Under the pieces are notes generated by a model. That model had not been told where the DNA came from and made no database searches. It was given only the letters and a program-made list of their open reading frames with translations. This document shows positions 16,804 to 25,485 of a stretch of 64,000 nt of DNA, piece after piece. Location of the stretch: NCBI RefSeq assembly GCF_014656195.1, contig NZ_BNBY01000001.1:90703-154702 (forward strand). Reading direction: 5' to 3'. The translations under genes and the position numbers were made by a program. Within the stretch, counting starts at the first letter, position 1. Every line of letters begins with the position of its first letter. The stretch comes from Kitasatospora xanthocidica. Lineage in GTDB: Bacteria > Actinomycetota > Actinomycetes > Streptomycetales > Streptomycetaceae.

Positions 16804-18155
16804 GCCGACGACGGCGCCCTGGTGGCGCCGGGCACCCGGCACTGAGCGACCAGAGCGCGCAGGGTCCCGTAGGCGTTCTGGACGAAGCCCCGGCTGCGCA
16901 GCGACCGCGCTCCGGCCATCACCGCCAGCCCCACCTGGGCCTGCGGGCTGAACCCGACGAAGGTGCCGAACCCCCGGGTGGACCCGGTGTGGAACATGAC
17001 CTCCTCGTCCTCGCCGAAGGCGCCGCCGAGGCCGTCCCCGCACGCGCGCCCGGGCCCGTGCCCGTCCCCGCTTCCGACCCCGGCCCCGACCCCGGGCCCG
17101 ATCCCGTTCGCGCCCTCCGCCGCACCCAGCAGGCGCTGGTTCCAGCCCAGGCAGAGTCGGGTGCCGCCGCCCCGGCGCCGCCCGATCAGCGGGCGGCGGA
17201 CGTCGCCGAGCGCCGTCCGCAGCGCCGTCGCGTCGGCCCGCTCGGGGAGCGGGACGGCGTCCAGCGACAGGTGTGCCTGCAGGTAGCGGAGCATGTCGTC
17301 GGCGGTGGAGCGCAGGGCGGCCGCGCCCGGCAGCGCGGGCAGCCCGCAGGACGGCACCCGGCGGCCGCGCCGGTACCCGCCGGCGTCCTCCCGGCCGGGG
17401 CCGCAGGAGGTGTCCACCAGGCCGAGCGGGCCGCAGACCCGGGCGGCCAGCAGGTCGTCGTAGCGCTGCCCGGCCGCGTTGGCCAGCAGCAGTCCGAGCA
17501 GTCCGCAGCCGAGGTTGGAGTAGCGCACCTGGGTGCCCGGGGTGCCCCGCACCGGGGTCCGCGGCAGCGCCCTGAGCAGGTGCGCCGGACCGAAGGTGGC
17601 GTACGGGCGGGTGAACCACCGGGGGGCCGCCGCCGGGAGCAGCCCGACCGGCAGCCGGGGCAGGCCCGAGGTGTGGGTGGCCAGGTGGAGCAGGGTGATC
17701 GGCCGCTCGTGCGGGTAGCCGGGCCGGGCGTTCGCCGGGAGGTAACGGTCGATCGGGTCGTCGTAGCGGACGTCGCCGCGGGCGGCCATCTCGGCGAGCA
17801 GCAGTCCGGTGAAGGTCTTGGTGACGGAACCGAGTTCGAACCGGGTGTCGGCCCGGACCGGCTGTTCGCTGGAGCGGTCGGTGGTGCCCCGGCAGGCCAC
17901 CGCCCGTTCCTCGCCCCGGATCACCGCGACGGCGACGCCACCGCCCGGGCCCGCCGCGCGGAACAGCGGCCGGAGCAGGCGGTTCAGGTCGGCGGGGATG
18001 CGGTCGGGGCCGTCGGTGGTGTCGCCGGTGGCGTCGTCGGCGGGGTCGTCGTCGGCGGATTCACCGGCGGGATCGGACGATGGCCGGTCGACGGGGTCGG
18101 CGGATAACAGGGGCGGGCCGGGAATGATCGCGTCGACGGGAACGGTCGTGGGCAT
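16773..18155 (-). CDS. Serine hydrolase of the beta-lactamase/PBP4* (class C) fold
   Basis: 460-residue protein. Catalytic motifs of the AmpC-type fold are in order: SVTK (Ser110, Lys113) in FELGSVTKTFTG, YSN (Tyr212, Asn214) and HTG in MFHTGSTRGF. There is no signal peptide or lipobox; an Asp/Pro-rich N-terminus of about 70 residues precedes the domain, so the protein is probably cytoplasmic and more likely an esterase or peptidase than a secreted beta-lactamase. A Gly-rich low-complexity insert (GPGVGAGVGSGDG) lies just before the HTG motif. ATG with GGAGG 8 nt upstream. The 3' end lies in a 16-bp repeat. Substrate unknown. Confidence 0.87.
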   Translation of the reverse strand: MPTTVPVDAIIPGPPLLSADPVDRPSSDPAGESADDDPADDATGDTTDGPDRIPADLNRLLRPLFRAAGPGGGVAVAVIRGEERAVACRGTTDRSSEQPVRADTRFELGSVTKTFTGLLLAEMAARGDVRYDDPIDRYLPANARPGYPHERPITLLHLATHTSGLPRLPVGLLPAAAPRWFTRPYATFGPAHLLRALPRTPVRGTPGTQVRYSNLGCGLLGLLLANAAGQRYDDLLAARVCGPLGLVDTSCGPGREDAGGYRRGRRVPSCGLPALPGAAALRSTADDMLRYLQAHLSLDAVPLPERADATALRTALGDVRRPLIGRRRGGGTRLCLGWNQRLLGAAEGANGIGPGVGAGVGSGDGHGPGRACGDGLGGAFGEDEEVMFHTGSTRGFGTFVGFSPQAQVGLAVMAGARSLRSRGFVQNAYGTLRALVAQCRVPGATRAPSSAPRGRDAARA

Positions 18156-18531
18156 GGGGGTGCCTCCAGCGGGCGGGTCGTGAGAAGGGGAAACCGGGGA
18201 ACCGGGGAACCGGGAAGCCACCGGGGTGCGCGCCGGATCCGGATCGGTCGGCGCCTGGGACCGACGATAGGAACGCGTTCACCCGAGTGCATGCGGCTGA
18301 GGCCATTCGGGTGCCGGGTCGGTGCTCCTCCGGGGTGCAGAACCCTCCCAGAGGGCTTAAGTCCTTTAACAGGACAATCCGGATGTCACCCAATCGTCCC
18401 GCTAGACTGTTAACGACGCATCAAGGTCCCCTGCCGGGGATCCGGGCGTCACAGGGCGCGCCGGGAAGTCTGGTCGGCAACTGCACCACCCGTGCATCCG
18501 TTGCCGCTCCCAGCCCCTCAGGAGGTCCCCC
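18156..18531. other. Divergent promoter region of serine hydrolase and nhaA
   Basis: No gene seen. Contains a dyad GTCCT-ttaac-AGGAC at 18361-18375 and a good -10-like hexamer TAGACT at 18403-18408, oriented toward nhaA. No clear -35 at the best distance. Confidence 0.45.
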
Positions 18532-19944
18532 GTGACCGACCAGCCGCCCGTCCACGAGCCGACGACCCGCCGCCGGCAGTTCCTCGGCCGGCTGTCACTG
18601 CCCGAGCGCACCTTCATCACCGACGCCCTGCGTACCGAGACGGTCGGCGGCGTGCTGCTGCTGGGCGCCGCCGTCATCGCACTGATCTGGGCCAACGCCT
18701 GGCCGCACGCGTACGAGAGCATGCTCGACTACACCGTCGGGCCCTCCGCCCCACTGCACCTCGACCTCTCCCTGGCCACCTGGGCCAAGGACGGGCTGCT
18801 GACGATCTTCTTCTTCGTCGCCGGGATCGAGCTCAAGCGCGAGTTCGTGGCGGGCGAGCTGCGCACCCCGAGCGCGGCGGTACTGCCCGTCATCGCCGCC
18901 GTCTGCGGGGTGGCGCTGCCCGCGATCCTGTACGCCGTGGTCAACTCCGGCAGCGGCGGGCACCCCGGCGGCTGGGCCATCCCGACCGCCACCGACATCG
19001 CCTTCGCCCTGGGCGTGCTGGCCGTGGTCGGCAGCCACCTGCCCTCGGCGCTGCGCGCCTTCCTGCTCACCCTGGCCGTCGTCGACGACCTGATAGCGAT
19101 CCTGATCATCGCGGTCTTCTACAGCTCCGGCATCAAGTTCTGGGCGCTCGGGCTGGCCTTCGCCGGGCTGGTGCTGTTCTGGTTCCTGCACCGGCGCGGA
19201 GTGCACGGCTGGTACCTGTTCGTGCCGCTGGCCCTGGTGACCTGGGCGCTGATGCACGAGAGCGGCGTCCACGCCACGGTCGCGGGCGTCGCCATGGGCC
19301 TGATGCTGCGCTGCCACCGGGAAGGCGACGAGCAGCACTCCCCCGGCGAGCACATCGAGCACCTGGTCCGCCCGCTGTCGGCCGGTCTGGCCGTCCCGGT
19401 GTTCGCGCTGTTCTCGGCCGGGGTGACGATCTCCGGCCCGGCGCTGCGCGAGGTGTTCACCCAGGCCGCGCCGATCGGCATCGTGGTCGGCCTGCTGGTC
19501 GGCAAGTCGGTGGGCATCTTCGGCGGCACCTGGCTGATGGCCCGGTTCACCCGGGCCGAGCTGAACCCGCGGCTCAAGTGGGCCGACATGGTCGCCGTCT
19601 CGGTGCTCGCGGGCATCGGCTTCACCGTCTCGCTGCTCATCAGCGAGCTCGCCTTCCCGGACGACCCGACGCTCGCCGCCCGCGCCAAGACGGCCGTCCT
19701 GGTCGGCTCGCTGCTCTGCGCGACGGTCGCCACCCTGCTGCTGAAGCTGCGCAACCGGCACTACCGGGCGCTGTGCGAGGAGGAGGACCGGGATCTGGAC
19801 GGGGACGGCGTCCCGGACGTCTACCAGCAGGACGACCCGGCCTGGCGGGCCCGGGTCGGTGAGCCGGCCCGGTCGCTGTCCGAGGAGGCCCCCGGCGGCT
19901 CCGGCGCTTCGGGGACCCCCGGGGACTCCGCGCCGGGCCGCTGA
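18532..19944 (+). CDS. nhaA: Na+/H+ antiporter NhaA
   Basis: 470-residue inner-membrane antiporter exchanging Na+ or Li+ for protons. Typical NhaA elements are IFFFVAGIELKREFVAGELR, PTATDIAFALGVLA, the ion-binding pair Asp185-Asp186 in LAVVDDLIAILI, and GIGFTVSLLISELAF. About 11-12 hydrophobic segments are visible. The length exceeds E. coli NhaA (388) through a Gly/Asp-rich C-terminal tail of about 60 residues (DLDGDGVPDVYQQDD) that resembles an EF-hand-like Asp-rich loop; whether it binds Ca2+ is untested. GTG start with GGAGG upstream. Single gene flanked by repeats. Confidence 0.95.
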   Translation: MTDQPPVHEPTTRRRQFLGRLSLPERTFITDALRTETVGGVLLLGAAVIALIWANAWPHAYESMLDYTVGPSAPLHLDLSLATWAKDGLLTIFFFVAGIELKREFVAGELRTPSAAVLPVIAAVCGVALPAILYAVVNSGSGGHPGGWAIPTATDIAFALGVLAVVGSHLPSALRAFLLTLAVVDDLIAILIIAVFYSSGIKFWALGLAFAGLVLFWFLHRRGVHGWYLFVPLALVTWALMHESGVHATVAGVAMGLMLRCHREGDEQHSPGEHIEHLVRPLSAGLAVPVFALFSAGVTISGPALREVFTQAAPIGIVVGLLVGKSVGIFGGTWLMARFTRAELNPRLKWADMVAVSVLAGIGFTVSLLISELAFPDDPTLAARAKTAVLVGSLLCATVATLLLKLRNRHYRALCEEEDRDLDGDGVPDVYQQDDPAWRARVGEPARSLSEEAPGGSGASGTPGDSAPGR

Positions 19945-19953
19945 CGGGCCATC

Positions 19954-20021
19954 CGGACGGACGGACGGACCGTCGGCCGGACGGACGGACGGACGGACCG
20001 TCGGCCGGACGGACGGACGGA
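19954..20021 (+). repeat. CGGA tetranucleotide microsatellite in three blocks
   Basis: Runs of CGGA/GGAC units interrupted twice by the same spacer CCGTCGGC. It starts 9 nt after the nhaA stop. Confidence 0.8.
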
Positions 20022-20084
20022 GGCCGCCCCCTGGGGACCGGGAACCTCGCGGGCCCGCTGCCGGCCCGGCCCTCGGCCAAGCGC

Positions 20085-20204
20085 CGTCCAGGGGCCCGTC
20101 GATGGGCCTGTCGAGGGACCTCCCCCGGAGCCCGTCCAGGGGCCCCTCCAGGAGCCCGTCCAGGCGCCCCTGGAGGGGCCTGACCGGGGACCCGCTCGGG
20201 GGCG
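20085..20204 (+). repeat. 12-bp tandem array, ten units
   Basis: Ten consecutive 12-mers around the consensus CGTCCAGGGGCC, in perfect 12-bp register. Units are GC-rich and partly self-complementary, so folding is likely. Located between nhaA and the holin-like gene; no convincing coding role, though the period keeps frames open on both strands. Confidence 0.8.
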
Positions 20205-20387
20205 CGGAAGCCGCGAGGCGCCGGGACACGTCCCTCCGGCGGGGCCCCGGAGTGGTGTGCGACTGACCGGTAGGGGCATGATTCTGAGCTGTCGACAACC
20301 CACTGACGCCTCCGGAACCCCCACCGGCTCCCGGAACCGCGGAACCGCGGTGGCGTCACGCCGCACAGCCGCAGAGGAGAACAGCTG

Positions 20388-20864
20388 ATGCCCGCAGGAG
20401 CCGCAGACCCGTCCAGCAACGGCCGGGCGCCCTACGAGGGCGAGCGTTCGGTGGGGCAGCTGTTCGCGGCGGCCACCGCCGACCTGTCCGCGCTGGTCCA
20501 CGACGAGATCGCGCTCGCCAAGGCCGAGATCCGGGCGGACGTCAAGCGCGGTGTCTCCGGCGGCGTCTCGCTGCTGGTCGCCGGCGTGGTGGCGCTGTTC
20601 TCGATCCCGATGCTGAGCGCCGCCGCGGCCTTCGGCATCCACGCGCTGGGCCTGTCGCTGGGCTGGTCCTTCCTCATCGTGGCCGGCGCCTATCTGGTGC
20701 TCGCGGTGCTGCTCGGGGTGCTGGCGTACCGCTCGTTCAAGAAGATCGAGCCGCCGCACCGCACCATCGAGGGCGCCCAGAAGACCGCCGACGTGCTGAA
20801 GAACGCCCGGCCGCGCCCGGCCACCAAGGAGGAGATCGACCGGGCTCTGGGCCGCATCCAGTAG
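20388..20864 (+). CDS. Phage-holin-family membrane protein (DUF1469-like)
   Basis: 158-residue protein of the actinobacterial holin-superfamily III/DUF1469 type. N-terminal amphipathic helix region (SVGQLFAAATADLSALVHDE, then AKAEIRADVKRG), two TM helices (VSLLVAGVVALFSIPML and LIVAGAYLVLAVLLGVLAY), and a charged C-terminal tail with TIEGAQKTADVLKNARP. Despite the family name these are chromosomal housekeeping membrane proteins of unknown function; no phage genes are nearby. ATG preceded by GAGGAG. In the usual actinobacterial order it is followed by an alpha/beta hydrolase, as here. Confidence 0.85.
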   Translation: MPAGAADPSSNGRAPYEGERSVGQLFAAATADLSALVHDEIALAKAEIRADVKRGVSGGVSLLVAGVVALFSIPMLSAAAAFGIHALGLSLGWSFLIVAGAYLVLAVLLGVLAYRSFKKIEPPHRTIEGAQKTADVLKNARPRPATKEEIDRALGRIQ

Positions 20865-20870
20865 GTCTGC

Positions 20871-20966
20871 CGGCGGACTCGTCAACGGACCTCGTCGACG
20901 GACTCCTCGGCGGCCCCGTCAACGGAGGCGTCAACGGCCCGCGCGCGGCCCCGTCAACGGACCGTG
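20871..20966 (+). repeat. About 12-bp tandem repeat, eight imperfect units
   Basis: Units close to CAACGGACCCGT (11-13 bp) beginning 7 nt after the holin-like gene stop. Same unit length as the array 670 bp to the left but a different consensus. Confidence 0.65.
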
Positions 20967-21066
20967 AGCGGAGGCCTCCCGTCCGGGCGGCCGCTTCCCG
21001 TCCGTGGACCCGCCGACAGTGAGTGCCGGGCACGTGTCCCGTGCGCGGATGTGACACGCTCTCGGT

Positions 21067-22134
21067 ATGCCGCTTGACCAGAAGCCCGTGCCCGCGCAGC
21101 CGTCCGCCGCCTCCGACCCCGACTCCGACCCCGACACCGGCACCGGCGTCCGTCCCGAGGGCCTCGGCCCTGCCCCCGAGCGGGAGCCCGCCGAGGCGGC
21201 CTCCGGCGCCGCTCCGGCGGCGGCCGGGGCCGAGGCGTGGGACATCCGGCAGAGCGGCCCGTGGACGCACCGCGACCTCGCGGCCAACGGCGCCCGCTTC
21301 CACATCGCCGAGCTGGGCTCGGGCCCGCTGGTGCTGCTGGTGCACGGCTGGCCCGAGTACTGGTGGGCCTGGCGGCACCAGCTGACCGCGCTCGCCGAGG
21401 CCGGCTACCGGGCGGTGGCGCTGGACCTGCGGGGCGTCGGCGGCAGCGACCGCACCCCGCGCGGGTACGACCCGGGCAACCTCGCCCTGGACATCACCGG
21501 GGTGATCCGCTCGCTCGGCGAGCGCCGGGCGCACCTGGTCGGGCACGCCTCCGGCGGCACCCTGGCCTGGGTCGCGGCGGTGATGCGCCCCTCCGTCATC
21601 CAGAGCCTGACCGTGGTGTCGGCCGCGCACCCGCGGGACCTGCGCCGGGCGCTGCTCACCGACCGCCGGCAGTTCGCCGCCTTCGAGCACGTGCTGGGCT
21701 TCCAGCGGCCGTGGATACCGGAACGCCAGCTGGTGGCCGACGACGCCGCGCTGGTCGGCCGCTACCTGACCTCCTGGACCGGCCCGAACGGCCTGGACGA
21801 GGCCGCGGTGCACGCGTACCGGCAGGCGATCCGGATCCCCAGCACCGCGCACTGCTCGATCGAGCCGTACCGCTGGCTGATGCGGTCGATGGCCCGGCCG
21901 GACGGCATCCAGTTCGCCCGGCGCATGAAGAAGCCGATCACCGCGCCGACCCTGCACGTCCAGGGCGCGGCGGACCCGGTGCTGCTGTCGCACACCGCGC
22001 TCGGCGGTGGCGAGTACGTGGCGGCGCCGTACCGCTGGCGGCTGCTGCCGGGGGTGGGCCACTTCCCGCACGAGGAGGCCCCGGAGGAGTTCACCGCGGA
22101 GCTGCTGGACTGGGTGGGGCACCACAAGGAGTGA
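21067..22134 (+). CDS. Alpha/beta hydrolase (epoxide-hydrolase-like) lacking the nucleophile
   Basis: 355-residue alpha/beta-hydrolase fold after an acidic, low-complexity N-terminus of about 55 residues. The oxyanion loop HGWPEYWWAW is of the epoxide hydrolase/dehalogenase type, the acid is Asp303 (AADPVL) and the base His332 (GVGHFPHEE). At the nucleophile elbow the sequence is GHASGG (159-164), so the nucleophile position of GxNxG, normally Asp or Ser, is Ala161, with a Ser one residue later. Unless Ser162 acts out of register the enzyme should be inactive as a hydrolase. Start ATG with weak ribosome site. Substrate unknown. Orthologues usually occur beside the holin-like gene. Confidence 0.88.
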   Translation: MPLDQKPVPAQPSAASDPDSDPDTGTGVRPEGLGPAPEREPAEAASGAAPAAAGAEAWDIRQSGPWTHRDLAANGARFHIAELGSGPLVLLVHGWPEYWWAWRHQLTALAEAGYRAVALDLRGVGGSDRTPRGYDPGNLALDITGVIRSLGERRAHLVGHASGGTLAWVAAVMRPSVIQSLTVVSAAHPRDLRRALLTDRRQFAAFEHVLGFQRPWIPERQLVADDAALVGRYLTSWTGPNGLDEAAVHAYRQAIRIPSTAHCSIEPYRWLMRSMARPDGIQFARRMKKPITAPTLHVQGAADPVLLSHTALGGGEYVAAPYRWRLLPGVGHFPHEEAPEEFTAELLDWVGHHKE

Positions 22135-22297
22135 GGCCGGGGGCCCGGCGAAGGAGCCGGCGGAGGGGCCATCGCGAATTCCGGAAGGGCCTTCGGTCCC
22201 AACTCCCTTGATGTTGCGCTCATATGACAAACGCATAGGCCAATTTCGGCACACCCGGGGTGGTTACCCCCACCGGCCCAGGGGCATCCATTTCGGT

Positions 22298-22507
22298 ATG
22301 AGTTGGATGCCCGATCGCGGCGCCGCCCCGCGCGGCCGACGCCAGAACAGTCCCCAGCGCTCCGCCCACCGCCCCGACCGGGCGGACGACCTCGGCTTCG
22401 ACGGCCTCGACCGCCGCCAGCCCGTGGAGCGGCGGCAGCTCGGCATCCCGCGCATCCTCGGCCGGCGCGCCCGCTGGGTGGGCGCACGACTGCGGCGCGA
22501 GACCTGA
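22298..22507 (+). CDS. Hypothetical small basic protein
   Basis: Possible 69-residue protein beginning MSWMPDRGAAPRGRR and ending GARLRRET; Arg makes up about a quarter of it, with no membrane segment. The third-codon GC bias matches real genes and CAGGGGC lies upstream at a long distance. No family recognised. It lies in a 475-bp gap between the alpha/beta hydrolase and a convergent membrane hydrolase gene. Confidence 0.4.
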   Translation: MSWMPDRGAAPRGRRQNSPQRSAHRPDRADDLGFDGLDRRQPVERRQLGIPRILGRRARWVGARLRRET

Positions 22508-22610
22508 GGCCCCGCGCCGCGTAGTCCGGCGGTCCCGCGTAGTCCGGCGGTCCGGCGCGGTCCGTACGGGCCACCGCCCGTACGAGCCGCCGCCCGCAGC
22601 GCCGCACCGC

Positions 22611-23309
22611 TCAGTTGGTGATCGGCGCCAGCGCGGTGAACCAGAGCAGGACGAAGGTCGCCACCGACATGATCGGCACCAGCACCTTGGTCTCGACGCT
22701 GTTGCCGCTGCGCTTGATCAGCACGACCTCGTAGCGCTCCTTGTGCGGCCAGAGCAGCGGCGCGCCCTTCTTGGTCAGGCAGTCGCCCAGCAGGTGCGCC
22801 AGCGTGCCCAGCCCCACCGCGTACGGCAGCCAGCCGGGCGAGTTGGGCATCCAGGTGTTCATCCCGAAGGTGCCGAGCGCGGACAGCCCGATGACGGTGA
22901 TCCAGGTCTGCGGGCCGTCGCCCGGCGGGCAGAGCCGCAGCGCCCGGATCGCCAGCGCCAGCAGGAAGAAGGTCAGCGCCAGCGTGAAGTTGCGCCCCAG
23001 GTAGGTGACGCCGGCCCAGGTGCCGCCGCCCATGAGCGCGACGAACAGCAGCGAGTGGGTGGCGTGCCGGTGGCCGCCGGAGGCCCAGGCCACCACCCGG
23101 CAGAGCGCCTTGGAGACCGGGCCCAGGAAGTTGGCGATCGAGCCGTCGTGGTGGTCGAGGTCCGGCAGCAGGGCCGCGCCCGCGCACAGCACCGTGCCCA
23201 TCAGTATGTCCGCCGGATGCAGCGTGGTGTGCAGCAGCAGCGGGGGCAGGAAGGGGGCCGACGCCGCGTACAGCATCGCCCCGCTCACCGCGTGCGAATG
23301 ACCCATCAT
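22611..23309 (-). CDS. YdjM/DUF457-type membrane-bound metal-dependent hydrolase
   Basis: 232-residue integral membrane protein. Family signatures are the N-terminal HSHAVSGAMLYAA, LLPDLDHHDGSIANFLG (metal-binding Asp/His cluster), HRHATHSLLFVALMGGG and LLGDCLTKKGAPLLWP. About five to six TM helices are visible. Proteins of this group are predicted phospholipase-like or LexA-associated hydrolases; the actual reaction is unknown. Start at the first of two adjacent ATGs, since GGGAGG sits upstream of that pair; a frame 30 nt longer has no advantage. Convergent with the upstream neighbour. Confidence 0.83.
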   Translation of the reverse strand: MMGHSHAVSGAMLYAASAPFLPPLLLHTTLHPADILMGTVLCAGAALLPDLDHHDGSIANFLGPVSKALCRVVAWASGGHRHATHSLLFVALMGGGTWAGVTYLGRNFTLALTFFLLALAIRALRLCPPGDGPQTWITVIGLSALGTFGMNTWMPNSPGWLPYAVGLGTLAHLLGDCLTKKGAPLLWPHKERYEVVLIKRSGNSVETKVLVPIMSVATFVLLWFTALAPITN

Positions 23310-23519
23310 CGGACTGCCACGACCTCCCGTCGGGCCCACTCCGGGACGGCGCCCGCTTGAGCCGAACGGGTGAGCGCGGCCGAGGCTACCAGCGCGGGAT
23401 GACGGGGCGGCGGATATCGGACGGCCCGGCCCGGCGCGCCCCGCTCGGGGCCCGCCGGGCCGGGCCGAGACCGGAGCCGGGGCCGCGGCGGGCCGAGACC
23501 GGCCCCGGCCCCGCCAGGG

Positions 23520-24704
23520 TCAGAGCGCGCAGCCCTGGGTGTCCACCCGGGCGGTCGCGGCGCCGCCCTGCTGGGCGTCCTCGCGCACCTCCGCTGCGGT
23601 CAGCACGTAACCGGTGTCGGCGCTGTCCAGCGACTTGGCGAACACCACGCCGTACACCTGGCCGTCCGGGGTGAGCAGCGGGCCGCCGCTGTTGCCCTGC
23701 CGGACCACCGAGCGCACCGAGTAGACGTCGCGCACCACCTGGCCGCGGTGGTAGATGTCCGGACCGTTGGCCTGGATCCGGCCGCGGATGCGGGCCGGCT
23801 GGACGTTGAAGGCGCCGTTCTCCGGGAAGCCGGCCACGATCGCGCTGTCGTTGGTCTTCGCCTCGCCCGCGAAGGTCAGCGCGGGGGCGTTCAGCTTGGG
23901 CACGTCCAGGACCGCGATGTCGCGCTGCCAGTCGTAGCGGACAACCGTCGCGTCGTACAGCTGGCCGACGCCGCCGATCTGCACGGTGGGCTCGTTGACC
24001 CCGCCGACCACGTGGGCGTTGGTCATCACCCGGTGCGGGGCGAAGACGAAGCCGCTGCCCTCCAGGGTCTTGCCGCAGGAGGTCGCGGTGCCGACCACCT
24101 TGACCAGGCTCTGCTTGGCCCGGGCCACCGCCGGACTGGCGGCCAGCGCCGGGTCGGGGGTGTCCACCTGGGTGATCGGCTCGTGCTCGAAGGGGTTGAA
24201 GACCTGCGGGAAGCCGTTGCGGGCGAGCACCTTGGAGAAGTCCGAGAACCAGTTCGGCGCGTCCGAGGGCAGCGCGTTCTGCACCCCGCCGAGGATCGCC
24301 GAGGAACGGACCTGCTTGGAGACCGTCGGCAGCGAGGCCCCGGCCAGTGCCGAGCCGATCAGCCAGGCCACCAGCAGCATCGAGACCACGTTCACCACCG
24401 CGCCGCCGGCCGCGTCCAGCACCCGGGCCGGGCGGCGGTCGATGTGGCCGCGCAGCTTCCAGCCGAAGTGCGCGGTGATCGCCTGGCCGATCGCGGCGAA
24501 GACGATCACCACCACCACGGCCACCACCGAGGCCGTGGTGCCGGGGCTCAGGTGGTCGAGCAGCAGCGGCAGCAGCTCGACGGCCAGCAGACCGCCGCCG
24601 AGGAAGCCGACCAGCGACAGCACCCCGACCACGAAGCCCTGCCGGTAGCCCGACACGGCGAATCCCACGGCAGCGGCGATCAGCAGCACATCCAGGACAT
24701 TCAC
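23520..24704 (-). CDS. MarP-like membrane serine protease (CvpA domain plus trypsin-like domain)
   Basis: 394-residue protein: residues about 1-135 form a CvpA/colicin-V-type four-helix membrane domain (NVLDVLLIAAAVGFAVSGYRQ), followed after a linker by an S1-type protease with His231 (MTNAHVV), Asp262 (QRDIAVLD) and Ser339 (RQGNSGGPLL). This architecture is that of mycobacterial MarP (Rv3671c), required for acid resistance through cleavage of the peptidoglycan hydrolase RipA. Two Cys in the protease domain (GTATSCGKTLEG and the C-terminal QGCAL) could form a disulfide. It lies after the nudix and nth genes in the same direction, the same order as Rv3674c-Rv3671c, which supports orthology. 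Confidence 0.92.
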   Translation of the reverse strand: MNVLDVLLIAAAVGFAVSGYRQGFVVGVLSLVGFLGGGLLAVELLPLLLDHLSPGTTASVVAVVVVIVFAAIGQAITAHFGWKLRGHIDRRPARVLDAAGGAVVNVVSMLLVAWLIGSALAGASLPTVSKQVRSSAILGGVQNALPSDAPNWFSDFSKVLARNGFPQVFNPFEHEPITQVDTPDPALAASPAVARAKQSLVKVVGTATSCGKTLEGSGFVFAPHRVMTNAHVVGGVNEPTVQIGGVGQLYDATVVRYDWQRDIAVLDVPKLNAPALTFAGEAKTNDSAIVAGFPENGAFNVQPARIRGRIQANGPDIYHRGQVVRDVYSVRSVVRQGNSGGPLLTPDGQVYGVVFAKSLDSADTGYVLTAAEVREDAQQGGAATARVDTQGCAL

Positions 24705-24750
24705 TCCGACACCCTCCCACGCCCCGGCGACCGGGCGGGCCGACGGCCGG

Positions 24751-25485
24751 TCACGAGGCTCCGGCGTCGCCGCCCGGCAGGGCGCGGGAGTGTTCGAGGT
24801 CGCCCTGGACCAGCGCCAGCGCGTCGTCCGAGAGGTCGACGATCCGGGACGGGTCCCAGGGCAGCTCCAGCCCGCTGTGGTGCAGCACCCGGTCGATCAC
24901 CCCGGCGGTGAAGCCCCAGACCAGCCGCCCGGCGACCGCGAAGGCCGGACCGACGTGCCCGGACGGGTGGCGCAGCCGCACCCGGTTCGCCGGGTCGGCC
25001 AGGTCGGAGATCGGCACCCGGAACACCGCGCCGGTCTCGCCCCGGTCCACCGGGCGCACCGGCGACTCCTCGCGCCACCAGCCGAGCACCGGGGTCACCA
25101 CGAAGCGGCTCACCGGGATGTACAGCCGCGGCAGCTCGGCGAACACCTGCACCCCGGCCGGGTCCAGACCGGTCTCCTCCCAGGCCTCGCGCAGCGCCGC
25201 CGCGATCGGGCCCGGGCCGTCCGGGTCGCCGTCCTCCGGGTCCAGCGCGCCGCCCGGGAAGGACGGCTGGCCGGCGTGCGAGCGCAGCGACCGGGCCCGC
25301 TCGATCAGCAGCAGGTCGGGCCCCTCCGGGCCCTCGCCGAACAGCATCAGCACGGCCGCCGCCCGGCCGCCGTCGCCCGGCGGCAGGAACCGGCTCAGCT
25401 GCTCCGGCAGCACCCGCTCGGCCGCCTCCCGGACCGGCTCCAGCCAGCCGGGCAGGTCGTCCCGCTCGATCCCGCGCACGGTCAT
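24751..25485 (-). CDS. Nudix CoA pyrophosphatase
   Basis: 244-residue Nudix hydrolase. The CoA-specific upstream motif [20 protein letters not shown] leads into the Nudix box ending [11 protein letters not shown] with intact catalytic Glu residues, matching CoA pyrophosphatases (Rv3672c-like) that split CoA to 4'-phosphopantetheine and 3',5'-ADP. The ATG overlaps the nth stop in an ATGA arrangement, so the pair is translationally coupled. It lies 46 nt before the MarP-like gene. Substrate preference is by motif only. Confidence 0.92.
   Translation of the reverse strand: MTVRGIERDDLPGWLEPVREAAERVLPEQLSRFLPPGDGGRAAAVLMLFGEGPEGPDLLLIERARSLRSHAGQPSFPGGALDPEDGDPDGPGPIAAALREAWEETGLDPAGVQVFAELPRLYIPVSRFVVTPVLGWWREESPVRPVDRGETGAVFRVPISDLADPANRVRLRHPSGHVGPAFAVAGRLVWGFTAGVIDRVLHHSGLELPWDPSRIVDLSDDALALVQGDLEHSRALPGGDAGAS

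Noticed and set aside
20388..20864. Prophage remnant based on the holin family name
   Set aside because: No other phage genes; this family is a normal chromosomal membrane protein in actinobacteria.
21067..22134. Active epoxide hydrolase
   Set aside because: The oxyanion HGWP loop fits, but the nucleophile position is Ala, so activity cannot be claimed.
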